Positions 17,301-26,310 of a DNA stretch of 64,000 bases are shown here, piece by piece (the stretch's first letter is position 1; every line of letters starts with the position of its first letter). The notes beneath the pieces were generated by a model. That model made no database searches. It saw only the letters and a program-made list of their open reading frames with translations, and was not told where the DNA came from. This DNA comes from Polaromonas sp. A23 (GTDB lineage Bacteria > Pseudomonadota > Gammaproteobacteria > Burkholderiales > Burkholderiaceae_C): the NCBI RefSeq assembly GCF_002001015.1, contig NZ_MUNO01000022.1, positions 124,001-188,000 of the forward strand, given 5' to 3'. The position numbers and the translations under genes are program-made.

Positions 17301-17984
17301 TCAAACCCACGCCGACAAGCGGCCCGACACCAACCTGAAGCGCCGCTCACAACGCGTCGCAAGCGTTTCGTCGTGCGTGACCATCACAAAAGCCGTGCCG
17401 TGCTCGCGCGCGAGCTTGAGCATCAGTTCAAATACGCCGTCCGCTGTTGAGCGATCCAGGTTGCCAGTCGGTTCATCGGCCAGGACGCAGGCCGGCTTCG
17501 TCACCAGCGCCCGGGCAATGGCCACGCGCTGGCGCTCGCCGCCCGAGAGTTCTGCAGGCCGGTGGTGAATGCGGTCTTTCAGGCCCACACTGGTCAGCAT
17601 GGCTGCTGCGGTCTGTGCAGCTTTCTGGCGGTCGTCGCCGCGTATCCACAAGGGCATGGCCACGTTGTCTTGCGCGCTGAACTCGGGCAGCAAATGATGA
17701 AACTGGTAAACGAATCCCAGATGCTGATTGCGCAGGTCACCCTGCGCAGCCGCCGATAGCGAAGACATCTGCTGGCCCTTGAGCTCGACCTGCCCGCTTG
17801 TAGGTGCGTCCAGCCCCCCCATCAAATGCAGCAAGGTGCTTTTGCCGGAACCGGAGGCGCCCACGATGGCCAGCGTCTCTCCAGCAAACACCTGCAGGTC
17901 CACGCCGTGCAGAACAGTCAGGTCAATCGGGCCTTCGTGGAAGCGTTTGGTCAAGCCGCTGGCATTAAGAACAATTTCACTCAT
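17301..17984 (-). CDS. lolD: Lipoprotein-releasing ABC transporter ATPase LolD
   Basis: The protein has 227 residues with Walker [10 protein letters not shown] (about 43-51), the ABC signature [15 protein letters not shown], and Walker [14 protein letters not shown]. It energises extraction of outer-membrane lipoproteins from the inner membrane by LolCDE. The start MSEIVLN at 17984 overlaps the end of the permease gene by 8 nt, so translation is coupled; a longer frame from 18011 lies wholly in the permease gene. Confidence 0.95.
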   Translation of the reverse strand: MSEIVLNASGLTKRFHEGPIDLTVLHGVDLQVFAGETLAIVGASGSGKSTLLHLMGGLDAPTSGQVELKGQQMSSLSAAAQGDLRNQHLGFVYQFHHLLPEFSAQDNVAMPLWIRGDDRQKAAQTAAAMLTSVGLKDRIHHRPAELSGGERQRVAIARALVTKPACVLADEPTGNLDRSTADGVFELMLKLAREHGTAFVMVTHDETLATRCERRFRLVSGRLSAWV

Positions 17985-19233
17985 AGCGTAATGCTTCCGC
18001 CGGGTTGACACGGCTGGCGCGCCAGCTGGGGTAGATGGTTGCCAGAAATGCCAGCACCAGGGCGATGAGGGCTATCGGCATGATGTCGGCGTACTGCGGG
18101 TCACTGGGCATGCGGCTGATCAGGTAAATGTCTTTCGGCAAAAAGCTGGCGTTGAGCAAGCGCTCCAGCGCGGGCACGATAACGTCGATGTTGAGCGCGA
18201 TGCCCAGACCCAGCAGCAGGCCCGAGAGAGTGCCGATGACCCCCACCATGGCGCCCTGCACCATGAAAATACCCATGATGCTTTTCGGGCTGGCGCCCAG
18301 CGTGCGCAGGATGGCGATGTCGGCGCGCTTGTCCGTCACCGTCATCACCAGCGTGCTGACGAGGTTGAAGGCCGCCACCGCGACGATCAGCGTCAGGATG
18401 ATGAACATCATGCGTTTTTCAAGCTGCACCGCGGCAAACCAGGTGCGGTTCTGCCGCGTCCAGTCACGGATCAGCAAATCACCGCTGAGCGTGCGCGACA
18501 GCTGCGCCGCCACCTCGCGCGCCTGATGCAGGTCCTGAAGCTTGATACGTATACCGGTCGGGCCTTCGAGGCGGAAAATTTTGGCGGCATCATCCTGGTG
18601 CAGCATGACGAGGGCCGAGTCGTATTCAAAGTGGCCGGAGTCAAAGGTGCCGACCACCGTCATCTGCTTGAGCCGCGGCACCACGCCGGCAGGTGTCACC
18701 TGCCCGCTCGGGGCAATCAGCGTCACCGAGTCGCCCTCGCGCACGCCCAGCGCGCGGGCCAGTTCGCCACCCAGCACCACACCGAAACCTCCCGGAACAA
18801 GTTTGGGCAGCGCCGTGTCCTTCAGGTCCACCGCGAGGTCCGTCACCTGGCCCTCCAGCGCCGGGTCTATGCCGCGCACCAGGGTGCCCTTCATGTCTTC
18901 GCCCCGCGCCAGCAGGGCCTGCGCTGCAATAAAGCTGGCAGCGCCGACAACTTCGGGGTTCTGCTTGATCTCAGCCAGGGTTTTCTGCACATCGGGCAGC
19001 GCCGCGCCATTGGGTGCAAACACCTCAATGTGCGAAATCACGCCCAGCATGCGGTCACGCACCTCCTTCTGGAAGCCGTTCATCACGCTGAGCACGATGA
19101 TCAGCGCCGCCACGCCCAGCGCAATGCCCAGCATGGAAACGCCGGAGATGAAGGAAATAAAACCGTTGCGCCGTGTCGCGCGGCCCGCGCGGGTGTAGCG
19201 CCAGCCCAGAATCAGCTCATAGGGGATTTGCAT
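17977..19233 (-). CDS. lolC: Lipoprotein-releasing ABC transporter permease LolC/LolE
   Basis: The protein has 418 residues, with a first helix near 26-48, a large periplasmic domain to about 270, and three C-terminal FtsX helices. The opening motif [11 protein letters not shown] is typical of LolC/E. Only one permease gene is present beside lolD, so the complex may be of the LolF type with a single permease as a homodimer, as in other bacteria with one lolC/E gene. A CACAAT hexamer lies 6 nt before the ATG, and no ribosome site is seen. Confidence 0.93.
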   Translation of the reverse strand: MQIPYELILGWRYTRAGRATRRNGFISFISGVSMLGIALGVAALIIVLSVMNGFQKEVRDRMLGVISHIEVFAPNGAALPDVQKTLAEIKQNPEVVGAASFIAAQALLARGEDMKGTLVRGIDPALEGQVTDLAVDLKDTALPKLVPGGFGVVLGGELARALGVREGDSVTLIAPSGQVTPAGVVPRLKQMTVVGTFDSGHFEYDSALVMLHQDDAAKIFRLEGPTGIRIKLQDLHQAREVAAQLSRTLSGDLLIRDWTRQNRTWFAAVQLEKRMMFIILTLIVAVAAFNLVSTLVMTVTDKRADIAILRTLGASPKSIMGIFMVQGAMVGVIGTLSGLLLGLGIALNIDVIVPALERLLNASFLPKDIYLISRMPSDPQYADIMPIALIALVLAFLATIYPSWRASRVNPAEALRYE

Positions 19234-19239
19234 GAGGCA

Positions 19240-19245
19240 ATTGTG
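19240..19245 (-). promoter_or_regulatory. -10-like hexamer of lolCD, probably leaderless
   Basis: CACAAT on the minus strand ends 6 nt before the lolC ATG, so the predicted start of transcription coincides with the start codon. Confidence 0.4.
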
Positions 19246-19273
19246 GCATCAGCCGGGAACCCCCTGCATCCCG

Positions 19274-19279
19274 GACAAT
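19274..19279 (+). promoter_or_regulatory. -10-like hexamer of the rpfE-type gene, probably leaderless
   Basis: GACAAT ends 6 nt before ATG 19286. The 52-nt space to the divergent lolC start must hold both promoters. Confidence 0.4.
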
Positions 19280-19285
19280 AGGCGG

Positions 19286-20263
19286 ATGGCCACTTTCCCG
19301 ACCCCGCCCAACCACCACGGGGTGCTTCCCTTTGCCGCGTGCGCCTCCGACGATTGGTTACCCGCCGTCCGAGCCATGCCACCGGACAGTTTCCGCAACT
19401 TCAACAAATTGCTCCGGGGTATGAAACCGGCGCACACCGACAGTGGCGACGCACATTCGCTCTCGCCGCCCCATGAGCGGGTGCTGGCCCAGGCGCTGGG
19501 CCTGCAGGCGCCTGATGGGCTGATTCCCTGGGCCGCCTGGCAACACCTGCAGGCCGGCGGCGCTCCCGGCGCCCGAGCGTGGGCTCACATCACTCCCTGC
19601 CACTGGGCCATGGGCCGCGAACAGGCCACGATGACCGACCCGGCCGCACTGAACCTGCAAGAAGGCGAGTCGCGCACCCTGCTGGCGGCCATGCAGCCTT
19701 ATTTCGAAACCCATGGCATCACGCTGCACTATGCCAACCCAACACGCTGGCTGGCTGAAGGCGAAATGTTTCGTGACCTGCCCAGCGCGTCGCTGGACCG
19801 GGTGCTGGGCCGCAATGTGGGCCCGTGGTTGTCTGGCGGCGTAGCAGGGCGCGCGATGAGATTACTGCAGAACGAAATGCAAATGCTTCTGTACACACAT
19901 GCTGTCAATGACGCGCGTGCCACCCGAAGGCAACTGAGCGTCAACTCTTTCTGGGTCAGCGCAAGCGGTGCGCTGCCCGACAACTTCAAGGCCCCGGCAG
20001 CCGGCAACATCAGCACGTCGCGCGAGCTGGCGCAAGCCGCTTTCAGTGACGACTGGGCAGACTACGCCCAGGCCTGGGCGGCGCTCGATGCCAGTGAAGG
20101 CGCGCGCCTGCTGGCCTTGCAGCAAGGCGGTGAAACCGTGCGCCTGAGCCTTTGCGGAGAACAGAGCGCGCTGAGCCTTGAAACGGCCTCCATCGGCATT
20201 TTCACAAAACTCACCAGCATTTTTGGCACCAAGCCCTTGCCGGGTCTACTTGAGACGCTATGA
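19286..20263 (+). CDS. RpfE-type / phosphoglycerate-mutase-related protein
   Basis: The protein has 325 residues. The sequence is of the conserved kind found directly upstream of recJ in beta- and gammaproteobacteria and annotated as RpfE-type regulator or cofactor-independent phosphoglycerate-mutase-like protein. Recognisable parts are HITPCHWAMGREQ (about 105-117), a YANPTRWLAEGEMF segment near 152, and RQLSVNSFWVSASGALP near 219. No complete catalytic set of a phosphatase or mutase can be read, so the function is open. Its last four bases overlap recJ (ATGA), a strong sign of translational coupling. Confidence 0.75.
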   Translation: MATFPTPPNHHGVLPFAACASDDWLPAVRAMPPDSFRNFNKLLRGMKPAHTDSGDAHSLSPPHERVLAQALGLQAPDGLIPWAAWQHLQAGGAPGARAWAHITPCHWAMGREQATMTDPAALNLQEGESRTLLAAMQPYFETHGITLHYANPTRWLAEGEMFRDLPSASLDRVLGRNVGPWLSGGVAGRAMRLLQNEMQMLLYTHAVNDARATRRQLSVNSFWVSASGALPDNFKAPAAGNISTSRELAQAAFSDDWADYAQAWAALDASEGARLLALQQGGETVRLSLCGEQSALSLETASIGIFTKLTSIFGTKPLPGLLETL

Positions 20264-21984
20264 AAATAATAGTACGTGAAGCACCCCCGCGCAGTGTGTG
20301 GGCGCTTGAGCAGGCTGGCGTGCACCCCTTGCTGGCGCAACTGTATGCCGCGCGCGGTGTGGTCTCGGCTGACGAGCTGGACGACGGGCTGGCGCGCCTG
20401 CTGCCGCCCACCAGCATGAAAGGTACGGCGCAGGCAGCCACCCTGCTGGCCGACGCCATCGCCGCGCAAAAGAAAATCTGCGTCGTCGCCGACTACGACT
20501 GCGACGGCGCCACCGCCTGCGCCGTGGCGCTGCGCGGGCTGCGCCTGCTTGGCGCAACGCAGGTGAGCTACATCGTCCCCGACCGCGTGGTCGACGGCTA
20601 CGGGCTGACCGCCCCCATTGCCGAACGCGTCAAGGCCACAGGGGCCGACATTCTCGTCACGGTAGACAACGGCATCGCCAGCATCGAGGGCGTGGCGCGT
20701 GCGCGCGCGCTCGGCATGCAGGTGCTGGTGACAGACCATCACCTGCCGGCCATGCGTGAGGGTCAGATCGTTTTGCCCGACGCCGACGTCACCGTCAACC
20801 CGAACCAGCCCGATTGCGGGTTTGAAAGCAAGTCGATTGCCGGCGTGGGTGTAATGTTTTATGTGCTGCTCGCGCTGCGTGCCGAGCTTCGCACTCGCGG
20901 CGTATTCGATTCAGGCAATCAACCGAAACTGGACAACCTGCTGCCCCTGGTTGCGCTCGGCACCGTGGCCGATGTGGTGAAACTCGACGCCAACAACCGC
21001 CGCCTGGTGGCGCAAGGCCTGAGGCGCATCCGCGCAGGCGCCCTGCCGGCCGGCCTGGCCGCGTTGTTCACCGCTGCCGGGCGCGTGGCTTCCGTGGCCA
21101 CCAGCTTTGACTTTGGCTTTGCCCTGGGCCCGCGCATCAATGCCGCTGGCCGTCTCAGCGACATGACCCTGGGCATTGAATGCCTGTTGACCGACGATGC
21201 AGGCCGCGCCGACGAGTTGGCGAAAACACTGGACGGCATCAACCGCGAGCGGCGCGACATCGAGGCCGGCATGCGCGAGCAGGCGCAGTACGCGGCCGAC
21301 GCGATGATCGACGAGGATGAGGTGCCGCCGCCGGCCATCGCCATCTTCGACCCCGACTTCCATGAAGGCGTGGTCGGTATCGTGGCCTCTCGCATCAAGG
21401 ACAAGCTGCACCGCCCGACCTTTGTGTTTGCCGCCAGCCAGGCGCCAGGCAGGGAGCATGAGCTCAAGGGCTCGGGCCGCTCGATTGCCGGCTTTCACCT
21501 GCGCGACGCCTTGGACCTTGTGGCCAAACGCCACCCCGGCGTGCTGTTGCGTTTTGGCGGCCACGCGATGGCGGCCGGCTGCACCATTGCCGAGGAACAC
21601 TTCGATATTTTCGAGCAGGCCCTGCAAGAAGTGGCGCACGAGTGGCTGGACGCGGCCACCCTGACGCGCAGGCTGGACACCGACGGCCCGCTGGCGCCGA
21701 AATACAGGCGCGCCGACCTGGTGGACACGCTGCACCGGGAGGTGTGGGGCCAGGGCTTTGCAGCGCCGACATTCAGCGAGGAAGTTGAGGTGGTGTCACA
21801 GCGCCTTGTCGGCGAAAAACACCTGGCGCTCAAGCTCAAGCATCAGGGCCAGCCGGTGGACGGCATCTGGTTCGGCCACACAGAGTCCTTGCCCGCACGC
21901 GTGAAGCTGGCCTTCCGGCTCGACGCAGATGAGTGGCAGGGCGTCAAGCGTGTGCGTTTTCTGGTGGAGGCCGCCGAGTTTTAA
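20260..21984 (+). CDS. recJ: Single-stranded-DNA exonuclease RecJ
   Basis: The protein has 574 residues, the normal length. DHH-family motifs are present: VVADYDCDGATA (about 75-86, motif I), TVDNGIAS, VTDHHLPA (about 158-165, motif III) and GSGRSIAGFHLRDAL in the DHHA1 domain, with GGHAMAAG following. RecJ degrades single-stranded DNA 5' to 3' in recombination and mismatch repair. A short hairpin follows the stop codon. Confidence 0.96.
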   Translation: MKIIVREAPPRSVWALEQAGVHPLLAQLYAARGVVSADELDDGLARLLPPTSMKGTAQAATLLADAIAAQKKICVVADYDCDGATACAVALRGLRLLGATQVSYIVPDRVVDGYGLTAPIAERVKATGADILVTVDNGIASIEGVARARALGMQVLVTDHHLPAMREGQIVLPDADVTVNPNQPDCGFESKSIAGVGVMFYVLLALRAELRTRGVFDSGNQPKLDNLLPLVALGTVADVVKLDANNRRLVAQGLRRIRAGALPAGLAALFTAAGRVASVATSFDFGFALGPRINAAGRLSDMTLGIECLLTDDAGRADELAKTLDGINRERRDIEAGMREQAQYAADAMIDEDEVPPPAIAIFDPDFHEGVVGIVASRIKDKLHRPTFVFAASQAPGREHELKGSGRSIAGFHLRDALDLVAKRHPGVLLRFGGHAMAAGCTIAEEHFDIFEQALQEVAHEWLDAATLTRRLDTDGPLAPKYRRADLVDTLHREVWGQGFAAPTFSEEVEVVSQRLVGEKHLALKLKHQGQPVDGIWFGHTESLPARVKLAFRLDADEWQGVKRVRFLVEAAEF

Positions 21985-21999
21985 GCCCATGAGGGCTTT
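21983..21999 (+). terminator. Possible weak terminator after recJ
   Basis: A 6-bp stem (AAGCCC / GGGCTT, loop ATGA) overlaps the recJ stop codon. The T-run is only three bases, so termination would be inefficient. Confidence 0.35.
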
Positions 22000-22110
22000 G
22001 TCCGACGGGGGCTGGGTAGCGCTGCCTACAGTGGCCTGACCCGTGTGGGCCCACCATCTGGGTCAGTGGCGCGCATGCGGCGTTGCCCACAACACTCCCA
22101 GAGGAAATAC

Positions 22111-22185
22111 ATGAACACCATCATCTACATCGTCGGCCTGGTCGTCATCATTGGCTTCATCCTGTCGTACTTCGGCTTCCGCTGA
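22111..22185 (+). CDS. 24-residue hydrophobic micro-protein
   Basis: The frame reads MNTIIYIVGLVVIIGFILSYFGFR and then stops with TGA. It has a good ribosome site (AGAGGAAA, 4-7 nt before the ATG), one complete membrane helix and an aromatic/basic end, which is a typical single-pass bacterial small membrane protein. It stands alone between recJ and the GST gene. A leader hairpin (CTGACCC/GGGTCAG, 22036-22066) lies upstream. I know of similar short sequences in related bacteria only as hypothetical proteins, so the function is unknown. Confidence 0.65.
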   Translation: MNTIIYIVGLVVIIGFILSYFGFR

Positions 22186-22204
22186 AAATCGTCACGGCAT
22201 TTTT

Positions 22205-22245
22205 GCTATTAAATAAGTAGCTGGTAGCGCCCGTGGAATAAGGGC
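22205..22245. repeat. AT-rich dispersed repeat, family B, intergenic
   Basis: GCTATTAAATAAGTAGCTGG then TAGCGCCCGTGGAATAAGGGC is a near-complete copy. It lies 20 nt after the micro-ORF stop and 24 nt before the convergent GST gene end. Confidence 0.7.
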
Positions 22246-22268
22246 AAACGACCGATTTTGATCGATAC

Positions 22269-22940
22269 TCAGGTCAAAACCGCGTATTCCCCGCCACGCT
22301 CGATGGCCCGCTTGTAGGCAGGGCGCTCATGAATGCGCCGCAAAAAGTCCATCAGCTTCGGCCGGCTCGCGTCAAGCCCGCCGCGCGCAGCGGCAGCTTC
22401 CAGCACAAAGCTGAGCTGGATGTCGGCGCCGCTGAAAGCTTCGCCGGCAAACCAGGTGCTCTTGCCAAGTTCGCCTTCCAGGTAGTCCAGGTGCTGCGTG
22501 ATCTGCGGCTCAATCACCGCCGCTTTGATTTTGCTGCTGATGGCTTTGGCAATCGGTTTTGCAAAAAACGGCATGGGCGATTTTTCTATCTTGTCGAACA
22601 CCAGCTTGAGCAGCAGTGGCGACATGGCCGAGCCCTCCGCGTAATGCAGCCAGTAGGTATAGCGCAGGCGGGCTGGCGTGCCCAGCGCCGGTGAAAACTT
22701 CCCGGCACCATAGCGCTCAATCAGGTAATCAATGATGGCGCCAGACTCGGCCAGTGTCAGCTCGCCGTCGGTGATCACCGGGGACTTTCCCAGCGGATGC
22801 ACCTGGCGCAGCGAAGCCGGTGCCAGCATGGTTTTCGGGTCGCGCTCGTAGCGCTTGATCTCGTAGCCCACGCCCAGCTCTTCCAGCAACCAAAGGATGC
22901 GTTGCGAACGGGAGTGGTTGAGATGGTGAACGGTGATCAT
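22269..22940 (-). CDS. Glutathione S-transferase family protein
   Basis: The protein has 223 residues from ATG 22940 (MITVHHLNHSRSQRILWLLE). The thioredoxin-like domain (1-80) contains the glutathione-binding cis-proline and ESGAIIDYL motif (about 64-72). The all-helical C-terminal domain ends in a short loop (EYAVLT). The likely catalytic residue is Ser12 of the SRSQR stretch. The frame is open 38 codons further upstream but without family similarity, and GGAGGG lies ahead of ATG 22940. Confidence 0.9.
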   Translation of the reverse strand: MITVHHLNHSRSQRILWLLEELGVGYEIKRYERDPKTMLAPASLRQVHPLGKSPVITDGELTLAESGAIIDYLIERYGAGKFSPALGTPARLRYTYWLHYAEGSAMSPLLLKLVFDKIEKSPMPFFAKPIAKAISSKIKAAVIEPQITQHLDYLEGELGKSTWFAGEAFSGADIQLSFVLEAAAARGGLDASRPKLMDFLRRIHERPAYKRAIERGGEYAVLT

Positions 22941-23088
22941 GGCCGATGCCCTCCGGGGTTTGAAAATAAAGCACGATGGTAGGCGATTGCCTTGACTTGG
23001 CCACAGAAAGTCCTGGGAGGTCATTCGCATCATCCCCACGGTTGGCCAAGGCATGCGGCCCGCCCCGGCAGCCCGGGGGCTGAAAGCC

Positions 23089-23094
23089 TAAAAT
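23089..23094 (+). promoter_or_regulatory. -10-like hexamer of the PHP gene, probably leaderless
   Basis: TAAAAT ends 6 nt before GTG 23101; there is no ribosome site in front of the start. Confidence 0.45.
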
Positions 23095-23100
23095 GCTTTG

Positions 23101-23961
23101 GTGACCCCCAAAAACATCCTGAACGCGGACCTGCATTGCCACTCGGTTGTGTCGGACGGCACGCTGACCCCCGAGGCCCTGGCCGATCGCGCCAAAACCA
23201 ACGGCGTCGAACTCTGGGCACTGACCGACCATGACGAAATCGGCGGCCAGCACCGTGCCGCTGCGGCCGCACGCGCCAACGGCATGCACTACCTGACCGG
23301 CACCGAAATCTCCGTGACTTTTGCCGGCGAAACCGTGCACATCGTCGGCCTGGGGTTCGATCCTGACGACGCCAGCATGCAGCAGGGCCTGCGCAACACC
23401 CGTGGCGGCCGCGAACAACGCGCGATGGAAATGGCCGAAGGCCTGGCCAAGGTCGGCATCAAGGGTGCCTACGAAGGCGCACTGAAGTTTGTCGGCAACC
23501 CCGACCTGATCTCGCGCACCCACTTTGCACGCTTCCTGGTGGAGTCGGGCGTCTGCAAGGAAACCTCGGAAGTCTTCCGCAAATACCTGACCGAGGGCAA
23601 GCCGGGTTATGTGCCGCACCGCTGGGCGAACCTGCGCGACGCCGTGACCTGGATCACCAGCGCCAAAGGGGTGGCGGTGATCGCCCACCCGGGCCGCTAC
23701 AAATTCACGCCCAACGAAGAATACGCACTGTTCACCGAGTTCAAGTCGCACGGCGGGCAAGGCGTGGAAGTGGTCACCGGCAGCCACACGACGCAGGAAT
23801 ATGTGAAGTACGCAGAAACCGCCAAGGAGTTCGAGCTGGCGGCCTCCCGCGGCAGCGATTTCCACAGCCCCGACGAAAGCCACACCGATCTGGGCACCCT
23901 GCCTTTTCTGCCGGGCAACCTCACGCCTGTCTGGGAGCTCCTGGAAGACCGCATCCAGTGA
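23101..23961 (+). CDS. PHP-domain phosphoesterase (RNase AM / YciV type)
   Basis: The protein has 286 residues. Metal-binding motifs of the PHP fold are DLHCHSVVSDG (about 10-20), LTDHDEIGG (about 41-49), a C-terminal VIAHPGRYKF (about 197-206) and SDFHSPDE (about 258-265). E. coli YciV is a 3',5'-nucleoside bisphosphate phosphatase and 5'-3' exoribonuclease; this match supports that function. The start is TTG 23098 or GTG 23101. I prefer GTG because the -10 spacing then fits the leaderless pattern. The stop overlaps the next gene by 4 nt. Confidence 0.9.
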   Translation: MTPKNILNADLHCHSVVSDGTLTPEALADRAKTNGVELWALTDHDEIGGQHRAAAAARANGMHYLTGTEISVTFAGETVHIVGLGFDPDDASMQQGLRNTRGGREQRAMEMAEGLAKVGIKGAYEGALKFVGNPDLISRTHFARFLVESGVCKETSEVFRKYLTEGKPGYVPHRWANLRDAVTWITSAKGVAVIAHPGRYKFTPNEEYALFTEFKSHGGQGVEVVTGSHTTQEYVKYAETAKEFELAASRGSDFHSPDESHTDLGTLPFLPGNLTPVWELLEDRIQ

Positions 23962-24863
23962 GCCGCACGCCTTCGGCCCTGGCGGGCATTGCGCTGGTGA
24001 TTGCCGCGGTCGCCTGTTTTGCGACGCTGGACACCACCACCAAGTTTGTCAGCGCCAGCGTGCCGCTGCTGATGGCCTTGTGGTTTCGTTACTTCTTCCA
24101 GGCATTGGCCACCACTGCGGCCGTGCTGCCTGCGCGCGGCCTGAGCGTGCTGCGAACGGCCCACCCGAAGTTCCAGTGCCTGCGCGGCATGCTGTTGCTG
24201 TTGAGCAGCCTGTTCGCCTTCCTGAGCCTCAAATACATGCCGGTGGGCGAGTTCACCGCCATCGGCGCCATCGTGCCGCTGCTCATCACATTGCTGGCGG
24301 CCACCGCGCTTGGTGAAAAAGTCTCAACCCTGCGCTGGTTGCTGGTGCTCGGCGGTTTTGCGGGCACGCTGATCATCATTCGCCCCGGCGGCGACGACTT
24401 CAACTGGGCCCTGCTGCTGCCGCTTGGCATGGTCGCAACCAACACAGGTTTCCAGGTGCTCACCAGCCGGCTGGCCAAAACCGAAGACCCGATCACCATG
24501 CACCTCTACACCGGCTGGGTCGGCACGCTGCTGGCCTCGCTGGCCCTGCCTTTTGTCTGGGCTTCCCTGCCCAGCTGGTCGCTGTGGGGCTGGCTGGTGC
24601 TGATGGGAGTGGCGGCCACCGTGGGGCATTTCATGCTGATCCTGGCCTACCAGAAGGCACCGGCCGCCACACTCACGCCCTACCTGTACGCACAGATTGC
24701 ATTCGCCATGGTGGGCGGCTGGATTGCCTTTTCGCATGTACCCGACGGCTGGTCCATGGTCGGCATGGCCATGATTGCTGTCTGCGGCGCCGTCGGCGCC
24801 TGGTTGACCGCACGCGAAAGCCGCGCGCTGGCCCAGTTCAGCGTGCAACCCGCTGAATCCTGA
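23958..24863 (+). CDS. DMT-superfamily (EamA) transporter
   Basis: The protein has 301 residues and about ten helices in two EamA halves (first half TPSALAGIALVIAAVACFA; second half after GGDDFNWALLLPLGM). It starts at GTG in a GTGA overlap with the PHP gene, so it is translated from the same message. It is not closely similar to the other DMT gene in the window (2996-3934). Substrate unknown. Confidence 0.9.
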   Translation: MSRTPSALAGIALVIAAVACFATLDTTTKFVSASVPLLMALWFRYFFQALATTAAVLPARGLSVLRTAHPKFQCLRGMLLLLSSLFAFLSLKYMPVGEFTAIGAIVPLLITLLAATALGEKVSTLRWLLVLGGFAGTLIIIRPGGDDFNWALLLPLGMVATNTGFQVLTSRLAKTEDPITMHLYTGWVGTLLASLALPFVWASLPSWSLWGWLVLMGVAATVGHFMLILAYQKAPAATLTPYLYAQIAFAMVGGWIAFSHVPDGWSMVGMAMIAVCGAVGAWLTARESRALAQFSVQPAES

Positions 24864-24885
24864 CTCTTCCTCCGATCCAGACCCC

Positions 24886-25521
24886 ATGGCTCAGTACTTC
24901 GAAATTCACCCCGACAACCCTCAGACGCGTCTGCTCAAGCAGGCAGCCGCCCTGCTGACACGTGGCGCCGTCGTCGCCGTGCCCACCGATTCAAGCTATG
25001 CGCTGGTGTGCCATCTCGACGACAAAACGGCGGCCGACAACTTGCGCCGCATCCGCGGGGTGGACGACAAGCACCACTTGACCCTGCTCTGCCGCGACCT
25101 CAGCGAGCTGGCCAATTACGCGCGGGTGGACAACAAGCAGTTCCGGTTGATCAAGGCCGCCACGCCGGGGCCTTACACCTTCATCCTCGAAGCCAGCAAA
25201 GAGGTGCCGCGCCGCCTGAGCCACCCCTCACGCAAGACCATAGGCCTGCGTGTGCCCGGGCACAAAACCCTGCAATGCCTGCTGGAGCTGCATGGCGCAC
25301 CCCTGCTGGCCACCACGCTGATCCCGCCCGGCGAGACCGAGCCGCTGAACGACGCCAGCGAGATCCGCGACCAGATGGAGCACGACCTGGCGGCCGTCAT
25401 CGATGCCGGCGCCTGCCCGCAGGAAGCCACCACCGTGATCGACCTGACCGCCATGGGCCAGGGCGGCGACCCCGTGGTGGTGCGGCAAGGACGCGGCGAC
25501 CTTGCCGCCTTAGGCCTGTAA
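24886..25521 (+). CDS. YciO-type Sua5/YrdC family protein
   Basis: The protein has 211 residues and a single YrdC domain. The motifs AVPTDSSYAL (about 31-40), IRGVDDKHHLTLLC (about 55-68), ATPGPYTFILEAS and TIGLRVPGH match YciO rather than TsaC; TsaC-type proteins make threonylcarbamoyl-AMP for the t6A tRNA modification, whereas YciO's role is less clear. It follows the transporter by 22 nt and closes the PHP-DMT-YciO operon. Confidence 0.88.
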   Translation: MAQYFEIHPDNPQTRLLKQAAALLTRGAVVAVPTDSSYALVCHLDDKTAADNLRRIRGVDDKHHLTLLCRDLSELANYARVDNKQFRLIKAATPGPYTFILEASKEVPRRLSHPSRKTIGLRVPGHKTLQCLLELHGAPLLATTLIPPGETEPLNDASEIRDQMEHDLAAVIDAGACPQEATTVIDLTAMGQGGDPVVVRQGRGDLAALGL

Positions 25522-25536
25522 TTTATGCGCTCTTCC

Positions 25537-25630
25537 GCCAGCAGGGGCCGCGGAACCGGCTTTGCCGGGCCGCAGGCGCAGCGACCCCCTCGGGGGGCAG
25601 CGCAGTGCGCGAAGCGACAAGCGTGGGGGC
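25537..25630. repeat. Dispersed GC-rich intergenic repeat, family A, copy 3
   Basis: CGCCAGCAGGGGCCGCGGAA...CCGCAGGCGCAGCGACCCCC...GTGGGGGC is a complete copy, in the same orientation as copy 1. It occupies nearly all of the yciO to site-2-protease gap and ends just before the -10-like hexamer of the next gene. Confidence 0.75.
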
Positions 25631-25636
25631 GATAAT
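25631..25636 (+). promoter_or_regulatory. -10-like hexamer of the site-2 protease gene
   Basis: GATAAT ends 5 nt before ATG 25642. It directly abuts the family-A repeat, so the repeat supplies the upstream promoter context. Confidence 0.4.
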
Positions 25637-25641
25637 TGGTC

Positions 25642-26310
25642 ATGGATATCGCTGACCTGATTCAAACCGTTGCCATTTACGCGCTTCCCGTGCTCTTTGC
25701 CATCACCGTGCATGAGGCGGCGCACGGTTACGTTGCCCGCTACTTTGGCGACAACACGGCCTGGATGCTGGGCCGCGTCACACTCAACCCAGTCAAGCAC
25801 ATCGACCCGGTGGGCACCATCCTGATGCCGCTGCTGCTTTACTTCGCCACCTCGGGCACCTTCCTGTTCGGCTACGCCAAGCCGGTGCCTGTGCAGTTCG
25901 GCAAGCTGCGCAACCCCAAGCGGGACATGATCTGGGTCGCCCTGGCCGGCCCCGGCGCCAACCTTGCCCAAGCTTTGCTGTGGGGTGTCGCGTTCAACCT
26001 GCTGCAAGGTGCGGGCATCAGCGAGCCATTTTTCATCAAGATGTGCCAGGCTGGCATTTTGGTGAATATCGTCATGATGGTGTTCAACCTGTTCCCCTTG
26101 CCGCCACTGGATGGCGGGCGCGTGCTGGTGGGTTTGTTGCCCTACAAACAAGCCTTGTTCGTCTCGCGCATCGAGCCCTGGGGCTTCTTCATCGTGATGG
26201 CACTCGTGATTTCCCGGGTGATCACCGACCTGTGGATGCGTCCCCTCATGACGCTGACTTATGCCCTTCTTGAAATTGTGTTGATGCCCCTGGCGATGCT
26301 GGTTCGATGA
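25642..26310 (+). CDS. Site-2 protease (M50B) family membrane protein
   Basis: The protein has 222 residues and about six helices. The zinc motif HEAAH is in FAITVHEAAHGYVARYFG (about residues 21-38), and the third ligand is in NLFPLPPLDGGRV (about 152-164), the NPxPxLDGG-like motif. It has no PDZ domain and is the short, YwhC-like type rather than RseP. It probably cleaves a membrane-embedded substrate. Four bases overlap trpS (ATGA). Confidence 0.92.
   Translation: MDIADLIQTVAIYALPVLFAITVHEAAHGYVARYFGDNTAWMLGRVTLNPVKHIDPVGTILMPLLLYFATSGTFLFGYAKPVPVQFGKLRNPKRDMIWVALAGPGANLAQALLWGVAFNLLQGAGISEPFFIKMCQAGILVNIVMMVFNLFPLPPLDGGRVLVGLLPYKQALFVSRIEPWGFFIVMALVISRVITDLWMRPLMTLTYALLEIVLMPLAMLVR

Noticed and set aside
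22729-23883. Long open frame (384 codons) on the minus strand across the GST and PHP genes
   Set aside because: Shadow of the PHP gene in GC-rich DNA; the sense strand has intact family motifs and the antisense product has none.
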